Assembly: GCA_963402885.1 (NCBI GenBank)
Contig: OY727095.1
Span: 7,197,001 to 7,261,000 of the forward strand
Direction: 5' to 3'
Length of the DNA: 64,000 nucleotides
From: Antedon bifida
Lineage: Eukaryota > Echinodermata > Crinoidea > Comatulida > Antedonidae
Positions within the stretch are counted from its first letter, which is position 1. Each line of letters opens with the position of its first letter. The notes under the pieces were generated by a model. The model had not been told where the DNA came from. It searched no databases and saw only the letters and a program-made list of their open reading frames with translations. Both the position numbers and the translations under genes were made by a program. Positions 13,590 to 25,500 of this stretch are shown one piece after another.

Positions 13590-13690
13590 TTTTGACTTAA
13601 TATTAGTAAAAAGATAAATATGTTGGCACATATGGCGTTTTATACGTATAAACATCGAAAAGCCTCGAAATAACTACAGAATTTGGGCAA
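13590..13690 (-). repeat. Dispersed repeat, partner of 28523-28668
   Basis: The reverse complement of this block closely matches 28523-28668: AGTTATTTCGAGGCTTTTCG, GAAACGCCATATGTGCC and ATCTTTTTACTAATATTAAG occur in the same order in both. The family is unknown; there is no coding potential. Confidence 0.6.
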
Positions 13691-15193
13691 GTCAAAAATT
13701 CTTCCCCTAGTAGCTTAGTTCGTATCATGGAAAGGTGTCTCCTTAACAGACTGTATGTAAAACAAGGCCATATGCATGGCTGTAGTCGCGTGCTCAAATT
13801 TGAGTTAGTGTTTACCGACCGACCGACCAACCGACCGACATAGTGAACTGTAGAGTCGCGTTGCACTAAAAACGAGTTTCTATTAATCAAAACAATTCAA
13901 ATATTTTATGTTTTAATGTTTATTTTAAAAAGACCAAAATATTTTTAAAAATATACATTAGGCTACATATTTTCTATTCGTACGTATTTTATACTTGTTT
14001 TGGCTTACGTACATATTGCCTTATATATTTTGTAAGAAAAAACATCTTATAAGAAATCTGAGCATAATAATGCATGTACAGTTGCAATAAAGTTGAAATA
14101 AATAAACAATATTTAACGACAAGTGTGTCATTGAGAAATTATTGTTATTGAGTCTTATTAAAATATCACAGGTAGCTACAATTACAGTGACGGTATATAA
14201 AAGTTAATTTTAAATTCTGAAAGATAGTAGGCCTACACATGCCTTTTTTTTCTCTTTTGTGGGGCAGCCCACTTTTATTGCACATATGATAAACAATATG
14301 ATAAAAGTTATATCTATCTATCAATGGATATTTAAGTGATATTATACAGTCTGGGGTTAAAAGATTATAGAAAATATTTTGATATTGTGTTGTATGATAA
14401 AACAAATAAGACTAGTATAAACAGAGATTTATATTACAGAGCTAAAACGATATAAATATTGATAAATAATTTTGTGCAATATAATTTTTACTTATTACTA
14501 GAATTCGTCTCGAAAATCAGTTTTACTCGGGTCTATTTGTTAATAATAACTAATTTGACTATTAGTACAAGACGTTAATTAGTATTTTATAAATATTTTT
14601 TTCAACATGATTGTTTTCAAGCACATTTTTATCTATATTATTACTTTATTTTTTGTCTTTTGGTGTTTTTAAGGTATTTTATATTGTTGTCAAATGTCCA
14701 ATTTACGGACCAATAAAGAATCTTGGATCTTTACTATAACTTTGAAAATGAATATTTGAAATGTAAATGTTTTTATTGATATTCTGTTTTTAACCAACAA
14801 TCAATTTTATTTTATACCTGTTTGTGAAAACACAATAAAGAATAACTTGAACTTGAATATTTTTACTGAAACCAAAGCAAATTATGTGTTTTGTTCAAAT
14901 TGTTCTCATTTTATTGAATTATGCCTCTATTGCTTATTCCTAAAGTACTCCTATAGGCCCTACTGTTAGAACATGGAAGAATTACCCTCTTTGCACGTGG
15001 CATAGTTCGCGTGGCTGATGACCGACGGATATTGCTTATTAGCATGTTTTGTAAGCTATTGTAACTATTTGTTTAAATTGACATTCGAAAACAATGCATT
15101 AAATCATTTAACTAAACGGAAAGTTAATATTTAATAGTTATTGTTTGTACCAGAAAATTTCCCTAACAATACATAATTATATTCTAACATCGA

Positions 15194-15329
15194 ATGAGCG
15201 GGCTAAAATTTGAAAGTATAATTGCGACGGAGGTCCTTAAATATGTGGCGTTGTTGGAGGATAATCGCATACCTACCTCAAGTTTTGCTTGTGCTACACC
15301 ATTGGTACGTCCCGCAGTATTTTATTTCG
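15194..15329 (+). CDS. Possible orphan first exon, unknown protein
   Basis: An ATG opens a frame of 45 codons (MSGLKFESIIATEVLKYVAL, then LEDNRIPTSSFACATPLVRP, then AVFYF) that runs into a consensus donor (CG|GTAAGTC) at 15330. Codon use and base composition look more gene-like than the AT-rich surroundings. I do not recognise the family and found no convincing next exon before 19.5 kb. It may be the start of a gene with distant exons, a gene relic, or chance. Confidence 0.3.
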
Positions 15330-15332
15330 GTA

Positions 15333-15560
15333 AGTCAGTCTTAATTTCTGAAATATTTTACTATATATAACTCAAATTGTTAGTTTTTTGTTTGCTTAAA
15401 AATATCATAACTAGTCAGTCGCAATTTCTGAAATATTTTAATACTACTATAATTGTTAGTTTTATTATTATTATTTTAAAAAAATGTCATAGTCAGTGGC
15501 AATTTCTTAAATTTAATTTAGGCCTACTAATATAATAATTTAAGTTGTTTGCTTTTAAAA
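15333..15560. repeat. Three diverged tandem copies (about 80 bp)
   Basis: AGTCAGTCTTAATTTCTGAA, AGTCAGTCGCAATTTCTGAA and AGTCAGTGGCAATTTCTTAA start at about 15333, 15414 and 15492. They lie directly after the donor of the possible exon at 15194-15329. Confidence 0.6.
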
Positions 15561-15880
15561 AATTATCCTAACATTTCTCTTAATTTTATTGGATTTATTG
15601 TAAATATTTTATTGACTGGTATCAATTTAAAAATACTATTGCCATGAACAATGTTTTGGGGTATAAATTGTTTTTTCACTCATGTCTAGGGCTCGAAATT
15701 TACCCTTCGATATAGTAGTTTTTCATACCGTAAGTAGTTGAAAACTAGTTATTATTTGCTTAGTTATATTTGTTTTATAGTTACTTTTAGTCTAGTACTA
15801 TAAGTGCTTGATGCCTGCCAATTAATTGTTTTGGTAAAATTAATTAATTTTTAACCAATTTGCTTGCTTGCTTTTTTTTT

Positions 15881-17030
15881 GCTTGAGTTTGATTTTGAAC
15901 TAAAAGTTTTCTAAAATGAAAAGAGTTATTTCTATCCATGTGCCTGAATACAATAGTAGTAGTGTAAATAGTATTTTGATAAAAACCGATAATACAACTA
16001 AATCTAGGCCTATTTCAAATCAATTAATGATTTTCGCTATTTTTTTTGCTTGAGTTTGATTGTGAACTAAAAGTTTTCTAGTATGAAAAAAAAGTTAATT
16101 TCCATCCATTTGCCTGGATGCAATAGCAGTGTAAATAGTATTTTGATAAAAACCGATAATACAACTAAATCTAGGCCTATTTCAAATCAATTAATGATTT
16201 TCGCTATTTTTTTTGCTTGAGTTTTATTTTGAACTAAAAGTTTTCTAGTATGAAAAAAAAGTTAATTTCTATCCATGTGCCTGGATGCAATAGCAGTGTA
16301 AATAGTATTTTGATAAAAACCAATAATACAACTAAATCTAGGCCTATTTCAAATCAATTAATGATTTTCGTTATTTTTTTTGCTTGAGTTTGATTTTGAA
16401 CTAAAAGTTTTCTAGCATGAAAAGTTAATTTCCATCCATGTGCCTGGATGCAATAGCAGTGTAAATAGTATTTTGATAAAAACCGATAATACAACTAAAT
16501 CTAGGCCTATTTCAAATCAATTAATGATTTTCGCTATTTTTTTTGCTTGAGTTTGATTTTGAACTAAAAGTTTTCTAGTATGAAAAAAAAGTTAATTTCT
16601 ATCCATGTGCCTGGATGCAATAGCAGTGTAAATAGTATTTTGATAAAAACCGATAATACAACTAAATCTAGGCCTATTTCAAATCAATTAATGATTTTCG
16701 TTATTTTTTTTGCTTGAGTTTGATTTTGAACTAAAAGTTTTCTAGCATGAAAAGTGAATTTCTATCCATGTGCCTGGATGCAATAGCAGTGTAAATAGTA
16801 TTTTGATAAAAACTGATAATACAACTAAATCTAGGCCTATTTCAAATCAATTAATGATTTTCGTTATTTTTTTTGCTTTAGTTTGATTTTGAACTAAAAG
16901 TTTTCTAGCATGAAAAGTTAATTTCTATCCATGCGCCTGGATGCAATAGCAGTGTAAATAGTATTTTGATAAAAACCGATTTTGAACTACAACTAAAGCT
17001 AGGCTTTAATTAATGATTTTCAATTATTGT
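15881..17030. repeat. Tandem array of 163-167-bp units (about 7 copies)
   Basis: Units begin GCTTGAGTTTGATTTTGAAC at 15881, 16048, 16215, 16382, 16545, 16712 and 16875. Each contains TTTCTATCCATGTGCCTGG, GTGTAAATAGTATTTTGATA and TCTAGGCCTATTTC. The inner units are almost identical and the outer ones diverged, the pattern expected when arrays grow from the middle by unequal exchange. No coding potential. Confidence 0.9.
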
Positions 17031-17045
17031 ATTAAATGCATGTTC

Positions 17046-17235
17046 ATCTTAAAGATGTTCATCTCCCAAAAATATAAAAAGTGAAAATTAATAAAAATAA
17101 GGCCGTTTTGTAAAGTTAATCACTTCGGTATCAAAATAATGTTTTCACTTATATAAAGTGACAAAATAAAGGATAAAATTCAACCAAAAACCCATCGACT
17201 GGAAACCAATTTGACTATACTTTTTGCTTTGAATT
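17046..17235 (+). repeat. Reverse copy of the body of the 12062-12979 element
   Basis: The order of blocks (AAAGATGTT, AAAGTTAATCACTT, TTCAACCAAAAACCCAT, CAATTTGAC, TTTTTGCTTT) matches the reverse complement of about 12690-12910. It is a decayed second copy of that family. Confidence 0.5.
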
Positions 17236-17510
17236 AAAATAGAACGTGTCCTTTGGGGAAATCAAATGAGACATCACTGTATTAAGTGAACCAAACGATA
17301 TATGTTTTAACACAGCGACCAACCCTCAAACAAAAGTAATTGTAAGAAAAGTGTTAATTCAACCAAATAACTATAAATCAATCATAGTCTTTTTAATTAA
17401 TTTGTTTTATATATATTATGTGTTGTGTTAGAGACTTTCTATAGACTTACTTAATTATGTTTTAATTATGCTTATCATATTATTTATTGATATAATTGTA
17501 GATTCCCAGC

Positions 17511-17600
17511 TATTACGCTTACAGTGGGCAGGTATTAAGCTTACAGTGGGCAGGTATTAAGCTTACAGTGGGCAGGTATTAAGCTTACAGTGGGTACCCA
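17511..17600. repeat. 22-bp minisatellite (about 3.5 copies)
   Basis: Head-to-tail copies of ATTAAGCTTACAGTGGGCAG plus GT; the first has TTACGC in place of TTAAGC. Confidence 0.85.
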
Positions 17601-18556
17601 TTTCACTCAAACCATTATGTTAATATTTGTTTATCTATATACTTTTTTTCTGTTGTGGTGAAATTAAATTTTGAATTTAATTGAATAAAAGGATCCCAAT
17701 GGAAATAAGCTAATACTGTAGCTTCTTGGGCTATCCTGGAAAATCTATTATAAATGTATTTATTTGTAATGCCAGTAATTTATGTTACCATGTACTTTTT
17801 ATGATGATTTTCCTAATAAATTCAAATCAAATCACACCCCTACTATCTTGGAGATAACCCGAGCGGCTCATTAATTTGTAAAATAATAATAAAATCATCA
17901 TAATCAGCATCATCTGGTAAGAAAAACTGAGCAAATATTTACTATACAAGCAACCAATTTATTTGTATTAGTAATGATTGCCATTTTATGTTCAGAATTC
18001 TCTAAAATGATGATATCATTTGACTACATGTATAGATATAGATATATCATAAGTAAACAGGTATACACATTGAACGATTGTTTACTAGTAAAACCAGCAA
18101 CCAATGAATGAATGAATTAATTAATCAATTAGTACCGAACAGGCAATATCCTTAATCATATTATTCTAGGATTTATACTGTATAGGAATTTTATAATTTG
18201 TTGTAATGCAAATATACACAAGTAAAGATAGGTATGTAAATATACATAACTAAGTATGTATAATAGATGTGCTGGTAGTAATAATTGTTGTTTTAACTTA
18301 TTCGTAAGTAGGCAAAATAACGTTTTAACTTCTGACAGTTTGAATATGCTGGTACGGTAGTACCATAATTAATAAATTAATAACCTTTTATAGGCTGCCT
18401 AAGTTATTTTAACGAATATGTTGTCAAAATTGACAAAATTATACGAACTATTTTTCATAACGATAAATAATGACTGAACATAATTTTATTCTATAAATAG
18501 CAAAACATTAAATAATTACATAATGAAATGACGTATGTGTATAAAGAATATTTCTC
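17601..18556. other. Intergenic DNA, no supported gene
   Basis: AT-rich spacer between the 22-bp minisatellite and a decayed MITE. Two stretches ending in AATAAA-like tails (about 17640-17690 and 17755-17835) may be retroposon ends. I see nothing else. Confidence 0.45.
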
Positions 18557-18662
18557 ACTGCGCAACGTAATGTGTTGACCAATCACAAATGACAGTCACA
18601 ATCACCACGCCGTGATTGGTCAAATTACTTACAGTAGGCTTAAGCCCTTGCGTGGGAGCAAC
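18557..18662. mobile_element. MITE family 2 copy, decayed
   Basis: It carries the inverted pair GACCAATCAC ... GTGATTGGTC typical of this family, flanked by GCGCAACG and CCTTGCGTGGG. The outer inverted-repeat ends are eroded. Confidence 0.6.
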
Positions 18663-19263
18663 TAATTGACAACGTAAGCAAACATAAATCTAGGCCAATT
18701 ATTAATTTCCCTATCAATGACTTTAATTTATGTCAAATACTAATATTTATTTTTTCTATCGATATAGCATAAACGTGTATAATATAATATTTTGTATAAA
18801 GTACTTTTATCAGTTTTTCCATGTGTAATATCTCCTTTTTAAAATAATTTTTTAACTTTGATGTTTGAAAGCTTGTACCAATTTTATATGTAAATCTCTC
18901 GCAATTCAGTTTTATTTTATATAAACTGCAAAGAGAAATTATGAATAAAAGCAGAATGAATGAATATATATATTATTTATTCATTTTAACTAATTAATTA
19001 ATATATTGGATCAAATACTTAGATAATCAAAACAGATATTTAGGCTATATCGTTGATAAATTTAAATCGATTGTTATGAATAGTTTAATTGCATTCTTAG
19101 TGGTAAATTATTTCAATAATGTGAAATGTTCATTTTTATTATTGTATGCTTAGGGTCTTGGTGTAAAATTATCTTCACTATGCATTATCAATGTAAAGTT
19201 TAAACAATTATTGAACAATTTATAAACATTTCATTTTTTATACTTGCACCCAATTCTCAGTAC

Positions 19264-19438
19264 TGTATCTCCACATATGACGTGTATCTGTATCTAAATA
19301 GTCCTGTATCATAGGCAAATTCCATGAAACAGTACGCTCATGTGGCGGCTGTATCATGGAAGGTTACAGGAGCCACGTGTAAAAAGATACTCGGAATTTA
19401 CCTTTAGATACAGTAACGATTACTTATTATATTGTATC
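19264..19438. promoter_or_regulatory. Cluster of GTATC/GATAC motifs upstream of the first PKS
   Basis: Eight copies of GTATC or its complement GATAC lie within 175 bp (about 19264, 19283, 19289, 19305, 19351, 19386, 19407, 19433), ending about 100 bp before the start codon. A CACGTG E-box sits at about 19375. Two sites lie in longer similar blocks (CTGTATCATAGG and CTGTATCATGG). This is far denser than expected for a 5-mer in AT-rich DNA. The factor is unknown; the motif is not a clean GATA-factor site. Confidence 0.4.
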
Positions 19439-19540
19439 TTTTTTATTTATTTCCTACAAAAGCATATAGGCATATAGTCTAAAATATAAAATGTTTTTTT
19501 TTTAAGATTGTAAAGAAGTAACAACTAACAACAAAATAAC

Positions 19541-22500
19541 ATGGATATTGGAAATGGAAACGATTACTTTCGCCCAGTTGCCATCGTCGGCATGGGTAAG
19601 TTATAGATATTTTATTACTAATTTAGAGGACGTCATCTAATCGTTAAGCTTAGTTCCCAAAACGCAACGACTATGCATAACCAACTAAGTTGACCAATCA
19701 CAAGCGACAGTTCGGATGATCCATCGCGTCGTGATTGGTCAAATTACTTACGACGTGCATACATCATTGCGTTGCGTCCAAGTGGGAACCAAGCTTTAGA
19801 AAAATAACTGTTTATACAATAATTCTTTTTAAAAATAAATAAGCAAGTAGTAATACAAATGTTTTGTTAGTTCTGTCTACACTATCAAACTTTACGTGAC
19901 AAAAAATGTGATGTGCCCATATATGGGCATGATGACGACATTTGAGAATTTCACTACCATATTTGGGCACATCACACTTTTTTGTCAAACTAGTTTGATA
20001 GTGTAGACAGAGCTTTAGGAATATTAAACCAAATCGCAGTCTATAGAACATAAACTGATTTCACACTGTAGTTACAATATGTTGTGCCTAATTTCAATTA
20101 AATTCATTTATTTCGTTCAAGAACTCTGGCTTGTATACCCATACCTTAATTATCTGTTAATCCAATATTTGTAATGAATTCTTGTCGACACTGGCTTAGA
20201 TACTGTATAACTTACATGAATCATTTTGTAATTTATTCTCATTTGGCCCAACCAGCATTCGCTATAATGAATATATGCAATAAACTGAACTATAATTAGC
20301 ATTTATAAATAATATTGTTTTAAATATTAATTTATTATTGAATCTATTACAGGATGTAGAATGCCTGGCGGTGTGACATCACCAGATGACTTCTGGGAGG
20401 TCCTTCGAAATGGCAGAGATTGTGTAACTGAGATCCCATCTGACCGTTGGTCACTCGACACCTTCCACGATAGTGACCAAACCAAACAAGGCAAGATGGT
20501 GTGCAGACGAAGTGCATTCATCGATGGAATTGACCAGTTCGATAACACATTCTTCAAGATTTCACCAAAAGAGGCATCATCGATGGATCCCCAGCAGAGA
20601 ATTTTACTAGAGGTTACCCACGAAGCCTTTGAAGATGCTGGAATTGTTCCCGATGAATTGAAGTCTACGTGTGGTGTGTACGTTGGCATCGGACTGATGG
20701 ACTACAGTATACAGACATGTCATACTTCAACAATCAATGCCTACATGTTGACGGGTGCTGCACATAGCGTGGCCGCAAACAGGATATCGTACGCTTTTAA
20801 CCTGAAGGGGCCTAGCTTTGCTGTAGACACCGCTTGTGCATCGTCCATGACTGCTATGCAGCTCGCCTGCTCTGCTCTACAAAGGAAGGAATGTGATGTT
20901 GCCGTACTTGCTGGTGCCAATGCTTTAATTATTCCAGAAACATCTGTTGCCTTCAGTGCACTTGGCGTACTTTCACCAGATGGCAAAAGCTGTCCATTTT
21001 CTGCCTCAGCCAAAGGTTACGTGAGAGGCGAAGGATGGGGTACTATGATTCTTAAACCCCTGGACCAAGCTCTTAAAGACAATGATCACGTCTATGCTTC
21101 TATCGTCGGAATATCAATTGCCGCCAACGGTTACAGTCAGAGTCTTACTATGCCCTCGATGGTAGCACAACAACACACGATGGAAGAAACATACAAACGA
21201 TTTGGTGTCAACATGGCTGATGTGAATTACCTTGAAGCTCATGGTACTGGTACACCAGTTGGAGACCCAATTGAAGCAGAAGCTATCGGAAGAGCATTCA
21301 GTTCTCATCGTAAAGAGCCTCTGAGGATTGGATCTGTCAAGGGAAACTTTGGTCACAGTGAATGTGCTGCAGGAGCTGTTGCTACAATAAAAGCAGCGCT
21401 GATGTTAAACAAAGGATCATTAGTGCCAAATATCAACTACACAACAGCAAATCCACACATTCATTTAGACGACTGGAAGCTGAAAGTACAGACTGAAGTT
21501 GAACCACTCCCACGTACAGGGAAGAGAATAATTGGTGTTAACAGTTTTGGCTTTGCTGGAGCATTGGCTCATGCTATTCTACAGGAAGCACCAGAGACAG
21601 AAGATAAAGCTGCACAAGAACCAGTTGGGTGGTCGTTTGGTAACGACAAGACCAAAGGCAAACCTGTGTTAGTCCCACTATCTGGAAAGTCATCTAAAGC
21701 ACTAGAAGATGTAGCAACACAATGGATGGAATTTGAAACATCTGAAGACGCCACACACGCCATCGGTTGGCAATCAACTCGCAGAAAGCACCACGAAAAC
21801 CGACTTGCTGTCATCGCATCTTCAGGAGAGGAATTCAGAGAAAGATTGACAAAGTTCACCACAAATGAGAACGGAGAGGGAATATGGTCTGGAACAACAT
21901 ATAACCCATCACATAAAGTTTGCTTCGTTTTCCCAGGACAAGGACAGCAATGGGTGAATATGGGAAGACAACTCTACAAAACAGAACCAACATTCCGAAA
22001 CGTTATCAACGCCTGCGATGACATATTCTTTAAAGTTAGTGGATGGTCGCTGGTCAAATCTAAGGGATTGTTCAATGGTAACACATGTGCAAATATGGTC
22101 AACGAGGAAAATATCAACGATATGGAAATCAGCCAGCCTGCTATATGCTTCCTGCAGATAGGTTTATATGAATTATGGCGCAGTTGGGGATTGAAACCTG
22201 ATGTAGTTGTTGGACACAGTCTTGGGGAAGTTGCTGCTGCATACGCCAGTGGAGGGTTAACCTTAGAAGAAACTGTCAAAGTCATCTACTACAGAAGCAT
22301 AAATCAAGCACGTCTCAAGGGTGCAGGTAGCATGGTTGCCGTTCGCTTAACAACAGCTGAAGCAGAAGAGGTTTGCTCAAAATACAACGATTTGTACATA
22401 GCTGCTGAAAACGCACCCGGTTCACTAACACTGGCAGGATCTGAAGAAAGTATATTAGCTGTAGTCAATGATAAGAACATAAAAGCTAAACAACTCCGTG

Positions 22501-25500
22501 TGCAATGTGCTTTCCACACACCTTACATGGATCCTATGGAGAAGCCATACCGTGCCTCGATGAAAGGAGCTGTTACCACACCAGCAGGAACCCGCAACGT
22601 CAAATTCTATTCTACTTTGACTGGTGAACTCTATGATGGTGATTTTGGTACCGAGTACTGGTGGAAAAACATCCGAAGCACTGTCAAGTTTGAGTCTGCT
22701 CTTAAGAATGTCATTCAAGATGTTGATGCTAATGTCTTCATTGAATGTGCTGCTTCTAATACACTCATTTCTTCCGTCAAACAAACCGCAAAAGATCAAG
22801 GAAAAACTGATATCGTTACGGTAGCAACAGGAAAACGAAACGATGATGACAGAATGGCTGCACTTAACGCACTTGGGCAACTATACATCAATGGAGTAAC
22901 CTTAGATTGGAACAATATCACCAACGGCGATGGTAAATGGGTGGATGTACCAAAATACCCATGGCAACACTCATCATTCTGGAAAGAACCAGAACATACC
23001 TACAAGAAGCGTCTTGGTATTGATGACCCAACATACAGAGGTCAACTTGGTAAACTATCTCTTAACTCATTCCCATTCCTTGCTGATCACGTAGTGAAAG
23101 ATAAGGTAGTCTTCCCGGCCGCCGGTTATGTAGAGTATGCGCTACAGTCATTCTTCAAAGCAGATGAGTGCCCAAATCTGGATAATGTATCATTTAAACG
23201 TGTGTGCACATGGAACGATTCAAGCGTTGATGGATCACCTTACATTGAGTTGAACTGTACCAAGACTGGCAACCGTGTTGAGATTTCATCCGATAAACTT
23301 ATCTTCAGTGAAAGTGTAATCCCACGCTCCATTACAGAGACAAAAGTGGAACCTTTCGACATAGATGCCGTTTCAGCTAGATGTTCTCAGCGTCAAGATA
23401 AGGACGAATTCTATAGCAGCTTTACATCACTTGGTCTTAACTATGGCCCATCTTTCCAGGTTGTTTCTGACGTTTGCGTTGGTGACGGCGAAGTTATTGG
23501 AACCTTGATCGCACCAGAAGATAATAAACAACGTATACAAACAGCTCAACTAGATGGATGTTTCCAACTTCTACTACGTGCGGTTGGTGATACAACAACT
23601 CTTTACCTGCCCGTTGGAATCAAGAGCATCAGAATGCGAGTGCCAAAACTTCAACCATTCGAAGAGGTTCTTGCGTACGCTAAAGTTAATGAATGCGATA
23701 GTAAAACGATGACAGGTGATATTACAATTGTTTCAAAAAGTGGAGATGTATTAGTCAACCTTTACGAAGTTGAATTCAAGACAATCGACGGCGTCAAGAC
23801 CGACGTAAACATCGATGACTGTCTGTATGAAACAGTATGGCAACCATTTGAATCTTGCATGAACGATACATCAATCCTAAACCAAGTGTTCGACGAAAAG
23901 AACCTACACTCACGTTATCCTGATGAAATGAAAAGCATCGCAAAGGTTGAGAAATATGTAGATGATATTAAGAAAGTGTGTACATCGTATATTTGCCATG
24001 GATTGAACACCGTTGATCCAAAGCAATATGCTGTTCACCCTCGTTATCTAAACTGCCTGAACAATGTTGCTGCTAACACATCCAATCCATTGTCTTATGA
24101 GATGATCCAAAAGAAGCTGAACGAACTCGACGAACAAGTTCCAGAGATGAAGCATGAGTTAGGAATGATCAGAGGTCTAGGTGACAACTTCACCACGACA
24201 TTGGTAAACCCAGGTAGTGCAGTGAAACTTCTCTTCCGACCAGAATGTCTTCCAAGCTACTTTATCGACTCCATAACTACAAGGCTTTTCTACAAAACGG
24301 GAACAGAGGTAATCAACAAAGCTGTTCAAATGGCAGCTGAAAAGAAACAGGTTGTACGAGTCTTAGAGATCGGTGGAAGAATGGGTGGATTGGCACAATA
24401 CGTCTTGGAACCACTAAAACAACTTGGAGATGACCGCCGTCTTGAGTACATTTTCACTGACCTTAGTGTCACCTTTTTCATGCATGCTGAGAGCACACTT
24501 GCTGACTACCCATTTGTTAAATATCAACAACTGGACATTGAAAAAGATCTGGTTGAACAAGGATTTGCACCTGGCACAGTAGACCTTATTGTATGTATGG
24601 ATACCATTCACTCAGTTGTTGACATCAATGATACACTGTCTCGAGTAAAGGATCTTCTTTGCGATGACGGTTTGTTCCTGATGTACGAGGCTACCAACAC
24701 ACACTTCATTTCTGAACTTGTCTTTGGATCTCTTGACCTCTGCTGGGTTTACGATGATTTCAGAACAAGCAACTGCTGGCTCTCGAAGAAGCAATGGGCA
24801 GACTGCATGATCGACAACGGATTTGTAGATGTACAAACCGCTACAACATCTGGAGAGTTCTTCCACAGCATGTACCTTGCCAGAAAACCATCCTTCAAAA
24901 CCGAGCAGATTAAACCCACTCAACAAAAATACACGTTGATATGTGATCAGGAGACAAAACTATCAAAGGCCATCCAGAAAACATCTAGTTGTACATCCGA
25001 ATCATTAGCCACTGTCATGAAACGTTCGACTGATGAACCTCAAGAGATTGTTTATGTATGGAGTGAGTCTGATAGCAACTGCCACTCACTTCTCAAATTC
25101 CTTCAACACATTGATGAAAATCCAGCAAGTTTCAGCAGAGTTTGGCTCGTAACAGCCGGAGGAAACAAAGACAGTGTTAACGTTGAGGCTAGCAAAGCTG
25201 TTGGCTTGTTTAGAGCAGTCACTAATCAATCTGAAACTCCCATGTTCTCTATCGATGCCGACCCAAACAACTCACCACTAGCTCAGGCTGCACTCGTAAT
25301 GAAGTATATTATTAATAAGCCAGAGGGAGAAAGAGAAATTGTAATCCGTAACGACACATATCTGTACCCAAGACTTGCAAAATTACAAATCAAGAATGAT
25401 GCTGTTGATGTAAAAACACCATATTGGCAGCTAACACAGGACGGCGGACTTGCATCTTTGGATGATTTAGGAGTTTCATATACACCTCAATTGCCACCAC

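Noticed and set aside
20327-21862. Minus-strand ORFs of 80-120 codons over the PKS exons
   Set aside because: Shadows of the long PKS reading frame; equivalent shadows occur in the second PKS.
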